From: Henricia sp. BOLD:AAB3569
Taxonomy: Eukaryota; Echinodermata; Asteroidea; Spinulosida; Echinasteridae
Direction: 5' to 3'
NCBI GenBank assembly: GCA_037783545.1
Contig: JBBELK010000328.1
Location: forward strand, 1 to 64,000
DNA length: 64,000 bases
The position numbers and the translations under genes are program-made. The notes below the pieces were generated by a model. The model worked only from the letters and a program-made list of their open reading frames with translations, ran no database searches and was not told the origin of the DNA. This document shows, in pieces, positions 9,807-22,462 of this stretch. How positions within the stretch are numbered: position 1 is the first letter of the stretch; the number at the start of each line of letters is the position of its first letter.

Positions 9807-12236
9807 ATGCCCCACACTAACGCCGCAAAAACTATCAAGAAAATCAAAACTTGCCAGTCCCTCGCGACATGGAGACGGTTCCAACACAAGTCGACCAATC
9901 TGTTTTCCAAACACATCGGCCTCGTTAACAAACTCCACCTCCTGTTAGATAAATACGTTCCAACCTTGTTCAAGTTAGAATGCAACTTTAACATAACACT
10001 TGTCAGTCAGGCTAACGTTATTACGAAAGAAGAAATGCATCTTGATACCCACCATAACATCTGCAACCTTAGATCACTTATTTCATCCACTAAGGAAGAA
10101 ATTGAAAGAACCACCATTGATGTTGACTCTCTCTACGAAAGGTCTATCTACCAACTCAAAGCCTCTGCTCCCCTAAACTATAAACGTAAAATGTATAAAC
10201 TTTCAGTTGACTACCACGTTGCAAAAGGTCTTATCGACAGCAGATCCGCTATTCACTCCAAGTTCATTTATAATAAAATTAGATCACAACGTCAGAAGGC
10301 TAGAGAAGACTGTTTAAGCCAAGAACTTAACGATCACCAAGCCCGCTACCATAACTTCACAAAGTGTACCATTGATCCAAAACTCAGTGAGATTATCAAC
10401 TGCGGGCCATCATTCATCTTGACTGATCCTTCTGTCGAAGAGAACTACCACAAGATAGCACTCCACAAGTCATTTATGCTCTCTATGAGACAACTTGTTC
10501 TTCGGGATCGCCTTTTCCCTCGACGTCCTCCCCCTGCCAACAACATTTTCAAATTAAAACAAAAATTCACTCCCCCCAAATTTGCTACCCTAATCAGTAA
10601 TCCTAATGTCTTCAGAAATACATTCGAATACACACAATCTGTTCTGGAAGAACTTAATGCAACACCAACTGACGGGTTCAATAACCAAGAAGCACACATC
10701 AAATACCAGAAAAATATCAGTTGCATCAAACAAATCCAAGAACTTGCCAATGACAAAAACATTATTATTAGAATTTCAGACAAAAACATGGGCCTTTGTT
10801 TCAATAATGTGAGCTGGTACATTCAGGAGTATAAGCGGCAGACGCAGTGCGAAACGTACACCTGCCTTGGTAAGATTAACACCACATCTGTTTCCTCACT
10901 TATTGAAAAAGGCTGTGAACATTTGGATAAGATCTTTGCAGAACAAAGTTCCCACCATGCCGAAAACGACTTCTCCGAAATTTCCAAGATTCTGAAATCT
11001 TCAAAAATCCAACTTCCATCCATGGATCTCCTCCCTAAGGTTCATAAACTTGTTGAACCCCCTTCCGCCGATAACGAAGGATCTCTGAAAGGCCGACCTA
11101 TCATTACTGCCCATAGTTGGGTAACTTCTCCTGTTTCCAAATGTCTTGGATTCCACCTTAATAACCTTATCAGCAAATTTAAAGATAAATTCTCTGAAGC
11201 TAACTTCCCGTAGCCCATCATCACCAACTCCCTCCAATTGATCAGTCGTTTAAATGAACTTGAAATTTCCTTCCACGACAACATTTCCTTGATCTCCTTC
11301 GATTTCGAAAGTCTTTACACGAATATTTCAACAGACGACATCAAAGAAACCCTTCAAAATATCACAGAACTTTGCGATGAACCCTCGGATTTTTTCTCCT
11401 ATCTATTCAGCCTTCACAAATTCACTAATCTTTTTAGTAACTTTTCCATCGGTAAATTCCTCTTTCAACAGAATAAAGGCGTTCAGATGGGCAGTTACCA
11501 CTCGGCCCAAATTGCCAACCTTGTTTTAGGTTTCAAGGAATTTAAGTTTTTCTCCGAGTTCAACCATCCTAACATCCTCCTGTTCGTTCGCTACATCGAC
11601 GACGGATTGATCATCGTTCGCAACTCTGACGATTTTAATTTCAAAGACGTCATCTGTTCTCTGTCACGACTTTACCCCACATCAATCCCAATCACTTTCT
11701 CCGTCAATTCTAAAACGATTAACTTCCTAGATCTTACGCTTGCTATCAACCACTTCTCCCTTGTTTCAAACAAAATCCATTTCCGCATCTTCCAAAAACC
11801 TTTCCAGAAATTCACATACGTTAACTTCAAATCAAATCACAACCCGAACATTTTCTCTAGCGTCATCCAAGGAGAACGCCAACGCTACGAATCACACTCC
11901 AGAGATAAAGACGAATTCCGACACATCATCAAACTCTTCAAAATTAGACTACGTAAATGTGGATATCCAGCTTCCTTCATCCGACGAAATCTCTCTGCCC
12001 GCAAACGAACTCTTCCCCGGAAGGCCCATTCAGCCAAGGATACCATTTTTTGTAAAATCACCTTCAATAAAGCCAACAATAACATCGCCTTTGCTAAACG
12101 GATCTTCAAGAAATACGAAAAACTGCTGAACAAGAAATTCCAAACCCAAATTATCACCACCAACGCGATTAAACTCAAGCAACTCTTCTGCTCTAGTCGA
12201 AACATTCACAAAAAGATTGCTGCCTTTAAACCATAG
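9807..12236 (+). CDS. Penelope-type reverse transcriptase, split by in-frame UAG (unit 2)
   Basis: This has the same 810-codon frame and motifs as unit 1. The UAG is at 11211-11213, and the downstream ATG at 11238 is in the same frame. I see no amino-acid difference from unit 1. Preservation of both halves with only this stop suggests either very recent copying or tolerance of the stop. Confidence 0.88.
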
Positions 12237-12310
12237 ACATTTTTTCCCTTTAATGCTGATCTCGCGTCGTTAACATACCATATCAACCTTTTCTATATTC
12301 GTAAACCAAC

Positions 12311-12355
12311 GAGTAGCTGCTCACCACATCGTGAGACATGGCGTTGCCACTACTC
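12311..12355 (+). other. Three-way-junction structure A (unit 2)
   Basis: Same sequence and position relative to the RT stop as in unit 1. Confidence 0.48.
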
Positions 12356-12508
12356 TTCTCAAACATTTCAATATCTATAAGTGACATAACCGACACCTTC
12401 TCATCAAATTGTTCATAACTATTTTTCGTTTTTCACAAGGTTTTTCGTTTCACACCGAAAATGTATCCCTCCCAAACTGTTTTGTTCGCATTTTCCTTCG
12501 AATCCCAC

Positions 12509-12550
12509 GAGTAGCTGCTCACTACGTGAGACAAGGCGTTGCCACTACAC
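12509..12550 (+). other. Three-way-junction structure B (unit 2)
   Basis: Short-loop version, identical to the unit 1 B copy. Confidence 0.48.
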
Positions 12551-13578
12551 TCTCTCTATCTCTCTCAACCCCTCCCCCCCCCCCCCTTTTTTCGGTTTCA
12601 AGCTTCATTTCGTTTCCTTTGAAACCCTTGTCACTCTAAGTCTCTGACGTTGTTTTCATTCAAATAGCACATTTTTCAACCCTCCACCCTTCATTGTTAA
12701 TTGCTTTTTTAATTTCTTTTTTTGTAATTGTTTTCTTTTGGCGCCATTTCCACCAAGCTATTTCACATTTTTTAAAAACCGTTTTGTAAATTTTCTTAAA
12801 ATATTCCTTATTATAGGCCTACCTACTTTGTAGGTGTAACAAGCTTTGTTAAGGCGTTTTTTAACTCCACTTTTTTTTTTTTTGAAACACACCTCTCTCA
12901 TCCGATGCTTTTTTCAAGTTTCACCTTCCGAGTCTAACCTGCTGTTAGACATTTCGAATGTTGACAATTTTCTGTGATGTTTTTTTGCACCTCTTTTTCT
13001 TAAAATTGTTTACTTAAAATGTATCTTTTTTATTTTAAAGGTTCTCTCCCAATTTAATTAAATTTATGACGTGAAACACATCCCAATTAAATTTAAATTT
13101 ATGACGTGAAACACATCTCCACTTTGTCCTTGTGTTATTCTTGTACCCCACTACCATACTGCTATCCCCTCGTGCCGGGACTGGCAATGGCTGGATCTTT
13201 AACCGGTCGTCAGCACCCATCATCAGGCACTTTTCCGAACGGTTGAAATCCTTCATCTACCACGGAGATCGTCCGATCGTCTCACGTATCGAGAGGTACG
13301 TAGTAGGCCTAGATACCTGTTAGAACTTTAGGTTCATACAGTCTTCCAAGAACATATGATTGACAGAACCATTGTAGTCTGCACCGGCGTTCTTTCGGTC
13401 TCCGAGAGATGTTTGGACCGTTCAGCTATCCTTTTCTACTCTTATCCTGTACCTATTTTTTCATTTCTGATTTACCTTTTCTATTCTTTCTTCCTTCCTT
13501 TCAACGGAGATGTTTCATTCATTCATTTTTTTCACAACCCCCCCCCTTTTTTTGTTAGCGCATTTCACACCCTCATTT

Positions 13579-15266
13579 GTGTTACGCATAATGCGTCCAA
13601 CACGCCCGTTTGAATTTGATTCATTCACGTCTCGTTGAAACGTCAATGCTTTTTTTGTCGTGTTGCGCATAATGCGTCCAACACACCCACTTGAATTTGA
13701 ATCATTCACGTTTCTTTAGAAACGTCAATGCTTTTTTAGTCGTGTTGCGCATTTTGCGTCCAACTCGCCGCTTGAATTTGTTTCATTCACATTCCCTTTG
13801 ATTTGTCATTTGAATTGTCCATGCCCTTTTACCTTTTTTGTTTTGACCCTCCTTCCACACAGCATGTCCGATGGTAATGGCCTCAGGTTCTCTAATCCCT
13901 CAGGTTTTTCATCCTTTCACATTCCTTTTGTTTTGACAATTGTTTTGTCGTGTTGCGCATAATGCGTCCAACACGCCCGCTTTTCTTTGAATCATTCACA
14001 TTTTTTTGAATTGTCATTTGAATTGTCCATGCCCTTTTTGCCCTTTTTTGTTTTGACCCTCCTTCCACACAGCATGTCCGATGGTAATGGCCTCAGGTTC
14101 TCTAATCCCTCAGGTTTTTCATCCTTTCACATTCCTTTTGTTTTGACATTTGTTTTTGTCGTGTTGCGCATAATGCGTCCAACACGCCCGCTTTTCTTTG
14201 AATCATTCACATTTTTTTGAATTGTCATTTGAATTGTTCATGCCCCTTTTTTGCCCTTTTTTGTTTTGACCCTCCTTCCACACAGCATGTCCGATGGTAA
14301 TGGCCTCAGGTTCTCTAATCCCTCAGGTTTTTCATCCTTTCACATTCCTTTTGTTTTGACATTTGTTTTTGTCGTGTTGCGCATAATGCGTCCAACACGC
14401 CCGTTTTTCTTTGAATCATTCACATTTTTTTGAATTGTCATTTGAATTGTTCATGCCCCTTTTTGCCCTTTTTTGTTTTGACCCTCCTTCCACACAGCAT
14501 GTCCGATGGTAATGGCCTCAGGTTCTCTAATCCCTCAGGTTTTTCATCCTTTCACATTCCTTTTGTTTTGACATTTGTTTTTGTCGTGTTGCGCATAATG
14601 CGTCCAACACGCCCGTTTTTCTTTGAATCATTCACATTTTTTTGAATTGTCATTTGAATTGTCCATGCCCTTTTTTGCCCTTTTTTGTTTTGACCCTCCT
14701 TCCACACAGCATGTCCGATGGTAATGGCCTCAGGTTCTCTAATCCCTCAGGTTTTTCATCCTTTCACATTCCTTTTGTTTTGACAATTGTTTTTGTCGTG
14801 TTGCGCATAATGCGTCCAACACGCCCGTTTTTCTTTGAATCATTCACATTTTTTTGAATTGTCATTTGAATTGTCCATGCCCTTTTACCCTTTTTTGTTT
14901 TGACCCTCCTTCCACACAGCATGTCCGATGGTAATGGCCTCAGGTTCTCTAATCCCTCAGGTTTTTCATCCTTTCACATTCCTTTTGTTTTGACAATTGT
15001 TTTTGTCGTGTTGCGCATAATGCGTCCAACACGCCCGTTTTTCTTTGAATCATTCACATTTTTTTGAATTGTCATTTGAATTGTTCATGCCCCTTTTTGC
15101 CCTTTTTTGTTTTGACCCTCCTTCCACACAGCATGTCCGATGGTTATGGCCTCAGGTTCTCTAATCCCTCAGGATTTTTCCTTTCACAATTCTTTTTTTG
15201 TTCCTCCCCCCCCCCCCTTTTTTTCACCCTCAGTCATGTTGCGCATTATGCGTCCAACACGCCCGC
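13579..15266 (+). repeat. Hairpin subrepeat array of PLE unit 3
   Basis: The order and number of 80-bp and 212-bp repeats match unit 2. The hairpin core recurs about every 212 bases. Confidence 0.85.
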
Positions 15267-16141
15267 TTGATTTTGAATTACCCCTCGGAAATGTCGCGCG
15301 TAATTCACGCAACACGCCCATTTCAGTTTTTATTCACGCGCACAGTTATTTTTAGACTTTCAATTTCGACCGTCAGTCATTGAGCGCATAATGCGTTCAA
15401 TACGCCCGCGTTTAAAGAACATACGCTCGAAATTAAATGCTACTTTGTTTTTAAATTTGAACGTCCGTCACTGCACTGCACACGTCGCGTCACATCATTT
15501 TGGAGCCGAGTCAAGTTAACGGCCCATCACTCCTTTGGTGTTGTTTCAGTCGAATCCTTATTTAAACGACATTGATGCTGTTTTGCAACTGATTCCACCG
15601 TTGCCGTCATCCGTTTTATTTGTGCTACAACCTTCCGTCCGTCACCTTTGAGACTCCGACTTTTGTTCTGCTTCACGTTGGTGCTTCATGTTCAACAGAA
15701 GCTATCATTTAGGCTACCAGTTGAACTTCAACCTTCCATTCGTCATTCATTGAGACGTTTTACTTGTATCCAAGAAAACTCAGATATTACTACTACCTTG
15801 GTTTTAGTGCCGTGCCTAACCAATTTCGACGTTATCTGAGAAGCACTAAATTTGCTACAGCACATTCCGTTCGTCACTTCTAAGCCATTACAATTGTCAA
15901 CTCCGGTGAGTCAGCCAACTCCTTGTCTATCTTTATAAACGAATCCTAACCTTTTGTTATCGCTTCGATAAATTATTTTCACATATAAACAAGATCGATT
16001 TTCATTATCCTTAAAAATTATTCGTAAGTTATTCTCGTTCACAATCACAGCCACCGTTTGCACCACCTTGCCTGGTCAACTCCGAATCAATATCAACAAC
16101 ACTCGCTTCCCTTTTAACTGAGACAACCACCTAGTTGCAAG

Positions 16142-18571
16142 ATGCCCCACACTAACGCCGCAAAAACTATCAAGAAAATCAAAACTTGCCAGTCCCTCGC
16201 GACATGGAGACGGTTCCAACACAAGTCGACCAATCTGTTTTCCAAACACATCGGCCTCGTTAACAAACTCCACCTCCTGTTAGATAAATACGTTCCAACC
16301 TTGTTCAAGTTAGAATGCAACTTTAACATAACACTTGTCAGTCAGGCTAACGTTATTACGAAAGAAGAAATGCATCTTGATACCCACCATAACATCTGCA
16401 ACCTTAGATCACTTATTTCATCCACTAAGGAAGAAATTGAAAGAACCACCATTGATGTTGACTCTCTCTACGAAAGGTCTATCTACCAACTCAAAGCCTC
16501 TGCTCCCCTAAACTATAAACGTAAAATGTATAAACTTTCAGTTGACTACCACGTTGCAAAAGGTCTTATCGACAGCAGATCCGCTATTCACTCCAAGTTC
16601 ATTTATAATAAAATTAGATCACAACGTCAGAAGGCTAGAGAAGACTGTTTAAGCCAAGAACTTAACGATCACCAAGCCCGCTACCATAACTTCACAAAGT
16701 GTACCATTGATCCAAAACTCAGTGAGATTATCAACTGCGGGCCATCATTCATCTTGACTGATCCTTCTGTCGAAGAGAACTACCACAAGATAGCACTCCA
16801 CAAGTCATTTATGCTCTCTATGAGACAACTTGTTCTTCGGGATCGCCTTTTCCCTCGACGTCCTCCCCCTGCCAACAACATTTTCAAATTAAAACAAAAA
16901 TTCACTCCCCCCAAATTTGCTACCCTAATCAGTAATCCTAATGTCTTCAGAAATACATTCGAATACACACAATCTGTTCTGGAAGAACTTAATGCAACAC
17001 CAACTGACGGGTTCAATAACCAAGAAGCACACATCAAATACCAGAAAAATATCAGTTGCATCAAACAAATCCAAGAACTTGCCAATGACAAAAACATTAT
17101 TATTAGAATTTCAGACAAAAACATGGGCCTTTGTTTCAATAATGTGAGCTGGTACATTCAGGAGTATAAGCGGCAGACGCAGTGCGAAACGTACACCTGC
17201 CTTGGTAAGATTAACACCACATCTGTTTCCTCACTTATTGAAAAAGGCTGTGAACATTTGGATAAGATCTTTGCAGAACAAAGTTCCCACCATGCCGAAA
17301 ACGACTTCTCCGAAATTTCCAAGATTCTGAAATCTTCAAAAATCCAACTTCCATCCATGGATCTCCTCCCTAAGGTTCATAAACTTGTTGAACCCCCTTC
17401 CGCCGATAACGAAGGATCTCTGAAAGGCCGACCTATCATTACTGCCCATAGTTGGGTAACTTCTCCTGTTTCCAAATGTCTTGGATTCCACCTTAATAAC
17501 CTTATCAGCAAATTTAAAGATAAATTCTCTGAAGCTAACTTCCCGTAGCCCATCATCACCAACTCCCTCCAATTGATCAGTCGTTTAAATGAACTTGAAA
17601 TTTCCTTCCACGACAACATTTCCTTGATCTCCTTCGATTTCGAAAGTCTTTACACGAATATTTCAACAGACGACATCAAAGAAACCCTTCAAAATATCAC
17701 AGAACTTTGCGATGAACCCTCGGATTTTTTCTCCTATCTATTCAGCCTTCACAAATTCACTAATCTTTTTAGTAACTTTTCCATCGGTAAATTCCTCTTT
17801 CAACAGAATAAAGGCGTTCAGATGGGCAGTTACCACTCGGCCCAAATTGCCAACCTTGTTTTAGGTTTCAAGGAATTTAAGTTTTTCTCCGAGTTCAACC
17901 ATCCTAACATCCTCCTGTTCGTTCGCTACATCGACGACGGATTGATCATCGTTCGCAACTCTGACGATTTTAATTTCAAAGACGTCATCTGTTCTCTGTC
18001 ACGACTTTACCCCACATCAATCCCAATCACTTTCTCCGTCAATTCTAAAACGATTAACTTCCTAGATCTTACGCTTGCTATCAACCACTTCTCCCTTGTT
18101 TCAAACAAAATCCATTTCCGCATCTTCCAAAAACCTTTCCAGAAATTCACATACGTTAACTTCAAATCAAATCACAACCCGAACATTTTCTCTAGCGTCA
18201 TCCAAGGAGAACGCCAACGCTACGAATCACACTCCAGAGATAAAGACGAATTCCGACACATCATCAAACTCTTCAAAATTAGACTACGTAAATGTGGATA
18301 TCCAGCTTCCTTCATCCGACGAAATCTCTCTGCCCGCAAACGAACTCTTCCCCGGAAGGCCCATTCAGCCAAGGATACCATTTTTTGTAAAATCACCTTA
18401 AATAAAGCCAACAATAACATCGCCTTTGCTAAACGGATCTTCAAGAAATACGAAAAACTGCTGAACAAGAAATTCCAAACCCAAATTATCACCACCAACG
18501 CGATTAAACTCAAGCAACTCTTCTGCTCTAGTCGAAACATTCACAAAAAGATTGCTGCCTTTAAACCATAG
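16142..18571 (+). CDS. Penelope-type reverse transcriptase, split by in-frame UAG (unit 3)
   Basis: The internal UAG is at 17546-17548. One base change near 18400 turns the Phe of the other copies into Leu (KITF to KITL) in the C-terminal part. All motifs are otherwise unchanged. Confidence 0.88.
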
Positions 18572-18645
18572 ACATTTTTTCCCTTTAATGCTGATCTCGC
18601 GTCGTTAACATACCATATCAACCTTTTCTATATTCGTAAACCAAC

Positions 18646-18690
18646 GAGTAGCTGCTCACCACATCGTGAGACATGGCGTTGCCACTACTC
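18646..18690 (+). other. Three-way-junction structure A (unit 3)
   Basis: Same as copy A in the other units. Confidence 0.48.
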
Positions 18691-18843
18691 TTCTCAAACA
18701 TTTCAATATCTATAAGTGACATAACCGACACCTTCTCATCAAATTGTTCATAACTATTTTTCGTTTTTCACAAGGTTTTTCGTTTCACACCGAAAATGTA
18801 TCCCTCCCAAACTGTTTTGTTCGCATTTTCCTTCGAATCCCAC

Positions 18844-18885
18844 GAGTAGCTGCTCACTACGTGAGACAAGGCGTTGCCACTACAC
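18844..18885 (+). other. Three-way-junction structure B (unit 3)
   Basis: Same as copy B in the other units. Confidence 0.48.
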
Positions 18886-19914
18886 TCTCTCTATCTCTCT
18901 CAACCCCTCCCCCCCCCCCCTTTTTTCGGTTTCAAGCTTCATTTCGTTTCCTTTGAAACCCTTGTCACTCTAAGTCTCTGACGTTGTTTTCATTCAAATA
19001 GCACATTTTTCAACCCTCCACCCTTCATTGTTAATTGCTTTTTTAATTTCTTTTTTTGTAATTGTTTTCTTTTGGCGCCATTTCCACCAAGCTATTTCAC
19101 ATTTTTTAAAAACCGTTTTGTAAATTTTCTTAAAATATTCCTTATTATAGGCCTACCTACTTTGTAGGTGTAACAAGCTTTGTTAAGGCGTTTTTTAACT
19201 CCACTTTTTTTTTTTTTTGAAACACACCTCTCTCATCCGATGCTTTTTTCAAGTTTCACCTTCCGAGTCTAACCTGCTGTTAGACATTTCGAATGTTGAC
19301 AATTTTCTGTGATGTTTTTTTGCACCTCTTTTTCTTAAAATTGTTTACTTAAAATGTATCTTTTTTATTTTAAAGGTTCTCTCCCAATTTAATTAAATTT
19401 ATGACGTGAAACACATCCCAATTAAATTTAAATTTATGACGTGAAACACATCTCCACTTTGTCCTTGTGTTATTCTTGTACCCCACTACCATACTGCTAT
19501 CCCCTCGTGCCGGGACTGGCAATGGCTGGATCTTTAACCGGTCGTCAGCACCCATCATCAGGCACTTTTCCGAACGGTTGAAATCCTTCATCTACCACGG
19601 AGATCGTCCGATCGTCTCACGTATCGAGAGGTACGTAGTAGGCCTAGATACCTGTTAGAACTTTAGGTTCATACAGTCTTCCAAGAACATATGATTGACA
19701 GAACCATTGTAGTCTGCACCGGCGTTCTTTCGGTCTCCGAGAGATGTTTGGACCGTTCAGCTATCCTTTTCTACTCTTATCCTGTACCTATTTTTTCATT
19801 TCTGATTTACCTTTTCTATTCTTTCTTCCTTCCTTTCAACGGAGATGTTTCATTCATTCATTTTTTTCACAACCCCCCCCCCTTTTTTTGTTAGCGCATT
19901 TCACACCCTCATTT

Positions 19915-21606
19915 GTGTTACGCATAATGCGTCCAACACGCCCGTTTGAATTTGATTCATTCACGTCTCGTTGAAACGTCAATGCTTTTTTTGTCGTGTT
20001 GCGCATAATGCGTCCAACACACCCACTTGAATTTGAATCATTCACGTTTCTTTAGAAACGTCAATGCTTTTTTAGTCGTGTTGCGCATTTTGCGTCCAAC
20101 TCGCCGCTTGAATTTGTTTCATTCACATTCCCTTTGATTTGTCATTTGAATTGTCCATGCCCTTTTACCTTTTTTGTTTTGACCCTCCTTCCACACAGCA
20201 TGTCCGATGGTAATGGCCTCAGGTTCTCTAATCCCTCAGGTTTTTCATCCTTTCACATTCCTTTTGTTTTGACAATTGTTTTGTCGTGTTGCGCATAATG
20301 CGTCCAACACGCCCGCTTTTCTTTGAATCATTCACATTTTTTTGAATTGTCATTTGAATTGTCCATGCCCTTTTTGCCCTTTTTTGTTTTGACCCTCCTT
20401 CCACACAGCATGTCCGATGGTAATGGCCTCAGGTTCTCTAATCCCTCAGGTTTTTCATCCTTTCACATTCCTTTTGTTTTGACATTTGTTTTTGTCGTGT
20501 TGCGCATAATGCGTCCAACACGCCCGCTTTTCTTTGAATCATTCACATTTTTTTGAATTGTCATTTGAATTGTTCATGCCCCTTTTTTGCCCTTTTTTGT
20601 TTTGACCCTCCTTCCACACAGCATGTCCGATGGTAATGGCCTCAGGTTCTCTAATCCCTCAGGTTTTTCATCCTTTCACATTCCTTTTGTTTTGACATTT
20701 GTTTTTGTCGTGTTGCGCATAATGCGTCCAACACGCCCGTTTTTCTTTGAATCATTCACATTTTTTTGAATTGTCATTTGAATTGTTCATGCCCCTTTTT
20801 GCCCTTTTTTGTTTTGACCCTCCTTCCACACAGCATGTCCGATGGTAATGGCCTCAGGTTCTCTAATCCCTCAGGTTTTTCATCCTTTCACATTCCTTTT
20901 GTTTTGACAATTGTTTTGTCGTGTTGCGCATAATGCGTCCAACACGCCCGCTTTTCTTTGAATCATTCACATTTTTTTGAATTGTCATTTGAATTGTCCA
21001 TGCCCTTTTTTGCCCTTTTTTGTTTTGACCCTCCTTCCACACAGCATGTCCGATGGTAATGGCCTCAGGTTCTCTAATCCCTCAGGTTTTTCATCCTTTC
21101 ACATTCCTTTTGTTTTGACAATTGTTTTTGTCGTGTTGCGCATAATGCGTCCAACACGCCCGTTTTTCTTTGAATCATTCACATTTTTTTGAATTGTCAT
21201 TTGAATTGTCCATGCCCTTTTACCCTTTTTTGTTTTGACCCTCCTTCCACACAGCATGTCCGATGGTAATGGCCTCAGGTTCTCTAATCCCTCAGGTTTT
21301 TCATCCTTTCACATTCCTTTTGTTTTGACAATTGTTTTTGTCGTGTTGCGCATAATGCGTCCAACACGCCCGTTTTTCTTTGAATCATTCACATTTTTTT
21401 GAATTGTCATTTGAATTGTTCATGCCCCTTTTTGCCCTTTTTTGTTTTGACCCTCCTTCCACACAGCATGTCCGATGGTTATGGCCTCAGGTTCTCTAAT
21501 CCCTCAGGATTTTTCCTTTCACAATTCTTTTTTTGTTCCTCCCCCCCCCCCCCCCCCCTTTTTTTCACCCTCAGTCATGTTGCGCATTATGCGTCCAACA
21601 CGCCCG
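19915..21606 (+). repeat. Hairpin subrepeat array of PLE unit 4
   Basis: Same ladder of repeats as in units 2 and 3. One subrepeat near 20910 carries the shorter linker variant, so subrepeat variants are being shuffled between units. Confidence 0.83.
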
Positions 21607-22462
21607 CTTGATTTTGAATTACCCCTCGGAAATGTCGCGCGTAATTCACGCAACACGCCCATTTCAGTTTTTATTCACGCGCACAGTTATTTTTAGACTT
21701 TCAATTTCGACCGTCAGTCATTGAGCGCATAATGCGTTCAATACGCCCGCGTTTAAAGAACTACTTTGTTTTTAAATTTGAACGTCCGTCACTGCACTGC
21801 ACACGTCGCGTCACATCATTTTGGAGCCGAGTCAAGTTAACGGCCCATCACTCCTTTGGTGTTGTTTCAGTCGAATCCTTATTTAAACGACATTGATGCT
21901 GTTTTGCAACTGATTCCACCGTTGCCGTCATCCGTTTTATTTGTGCTACAACCTTCCGTCCGTCACCTTTGAGACTCCGACTTTTGTTCTGCTTCACGTT
22001 GGTGCTTCATGTTCAACAGAAGCTATCATTTAGGCTACCAGTTGAACTTCAACCTTCCATTCGTCATTCATTGAGACGTTTTACTTGTATCCAAGAAAAC
22101 TCAGATATTACTACTACCTTGGTTTTAGTGCCGTGCCTAACCAATTTCGACGTTATCTGAGAAGCACTAAATTTGCTACAGCACATTCCGTTCGTCACTT
22201 CTAAGCCATTACAATTGTCAACTCCGGTGAGTCAGCCAACTCCTTGTCTATCTTTATAAACGAATCCTAACCTTTTGTTATCGCTTCGATAAATTATTTT
22301 CACATATAAACAAGATCGATTTTCATTATCCTTAAAAATTATTCGTAAGTTATTCTCGTTCACAATCACAGCCACCGTTTGCACCACCTTGCCTGGTCAA
22401 CTCCGAATCAATATCAACAACACTCGCTTCCCTTTTAACTGAGACAACCACCTAGTTGCAAG

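Larger units (their letters stand above)
7019..13355 (+). mobile_element. Penelope-like element, rightward unit 2 (full tandem unit)
   Basis: This is a full 6337-bp repeat. Its order is leader start, poly-C/T tract, 80-bp and 212-bp hairpin subrepeats, 5' leader, RT frame, a 3' region of ~1.1 kb with two structured motifs, and the terminal CCAAGAACAT. It is nearly identical to units 3 and 4 apart from homopolymer lengths and a few substitutions, which points to recent amplification. Confidence 0.9.
13356..19690 (+). mobile_element. Penelope-like element, rightward unit 3
   Basis: This is a 6335-bp tandem unit collinear with unit 2. It differs at poly-C and poly-T tract lengths and by at least one missense base in the RT frame. 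Confidence 0.9.
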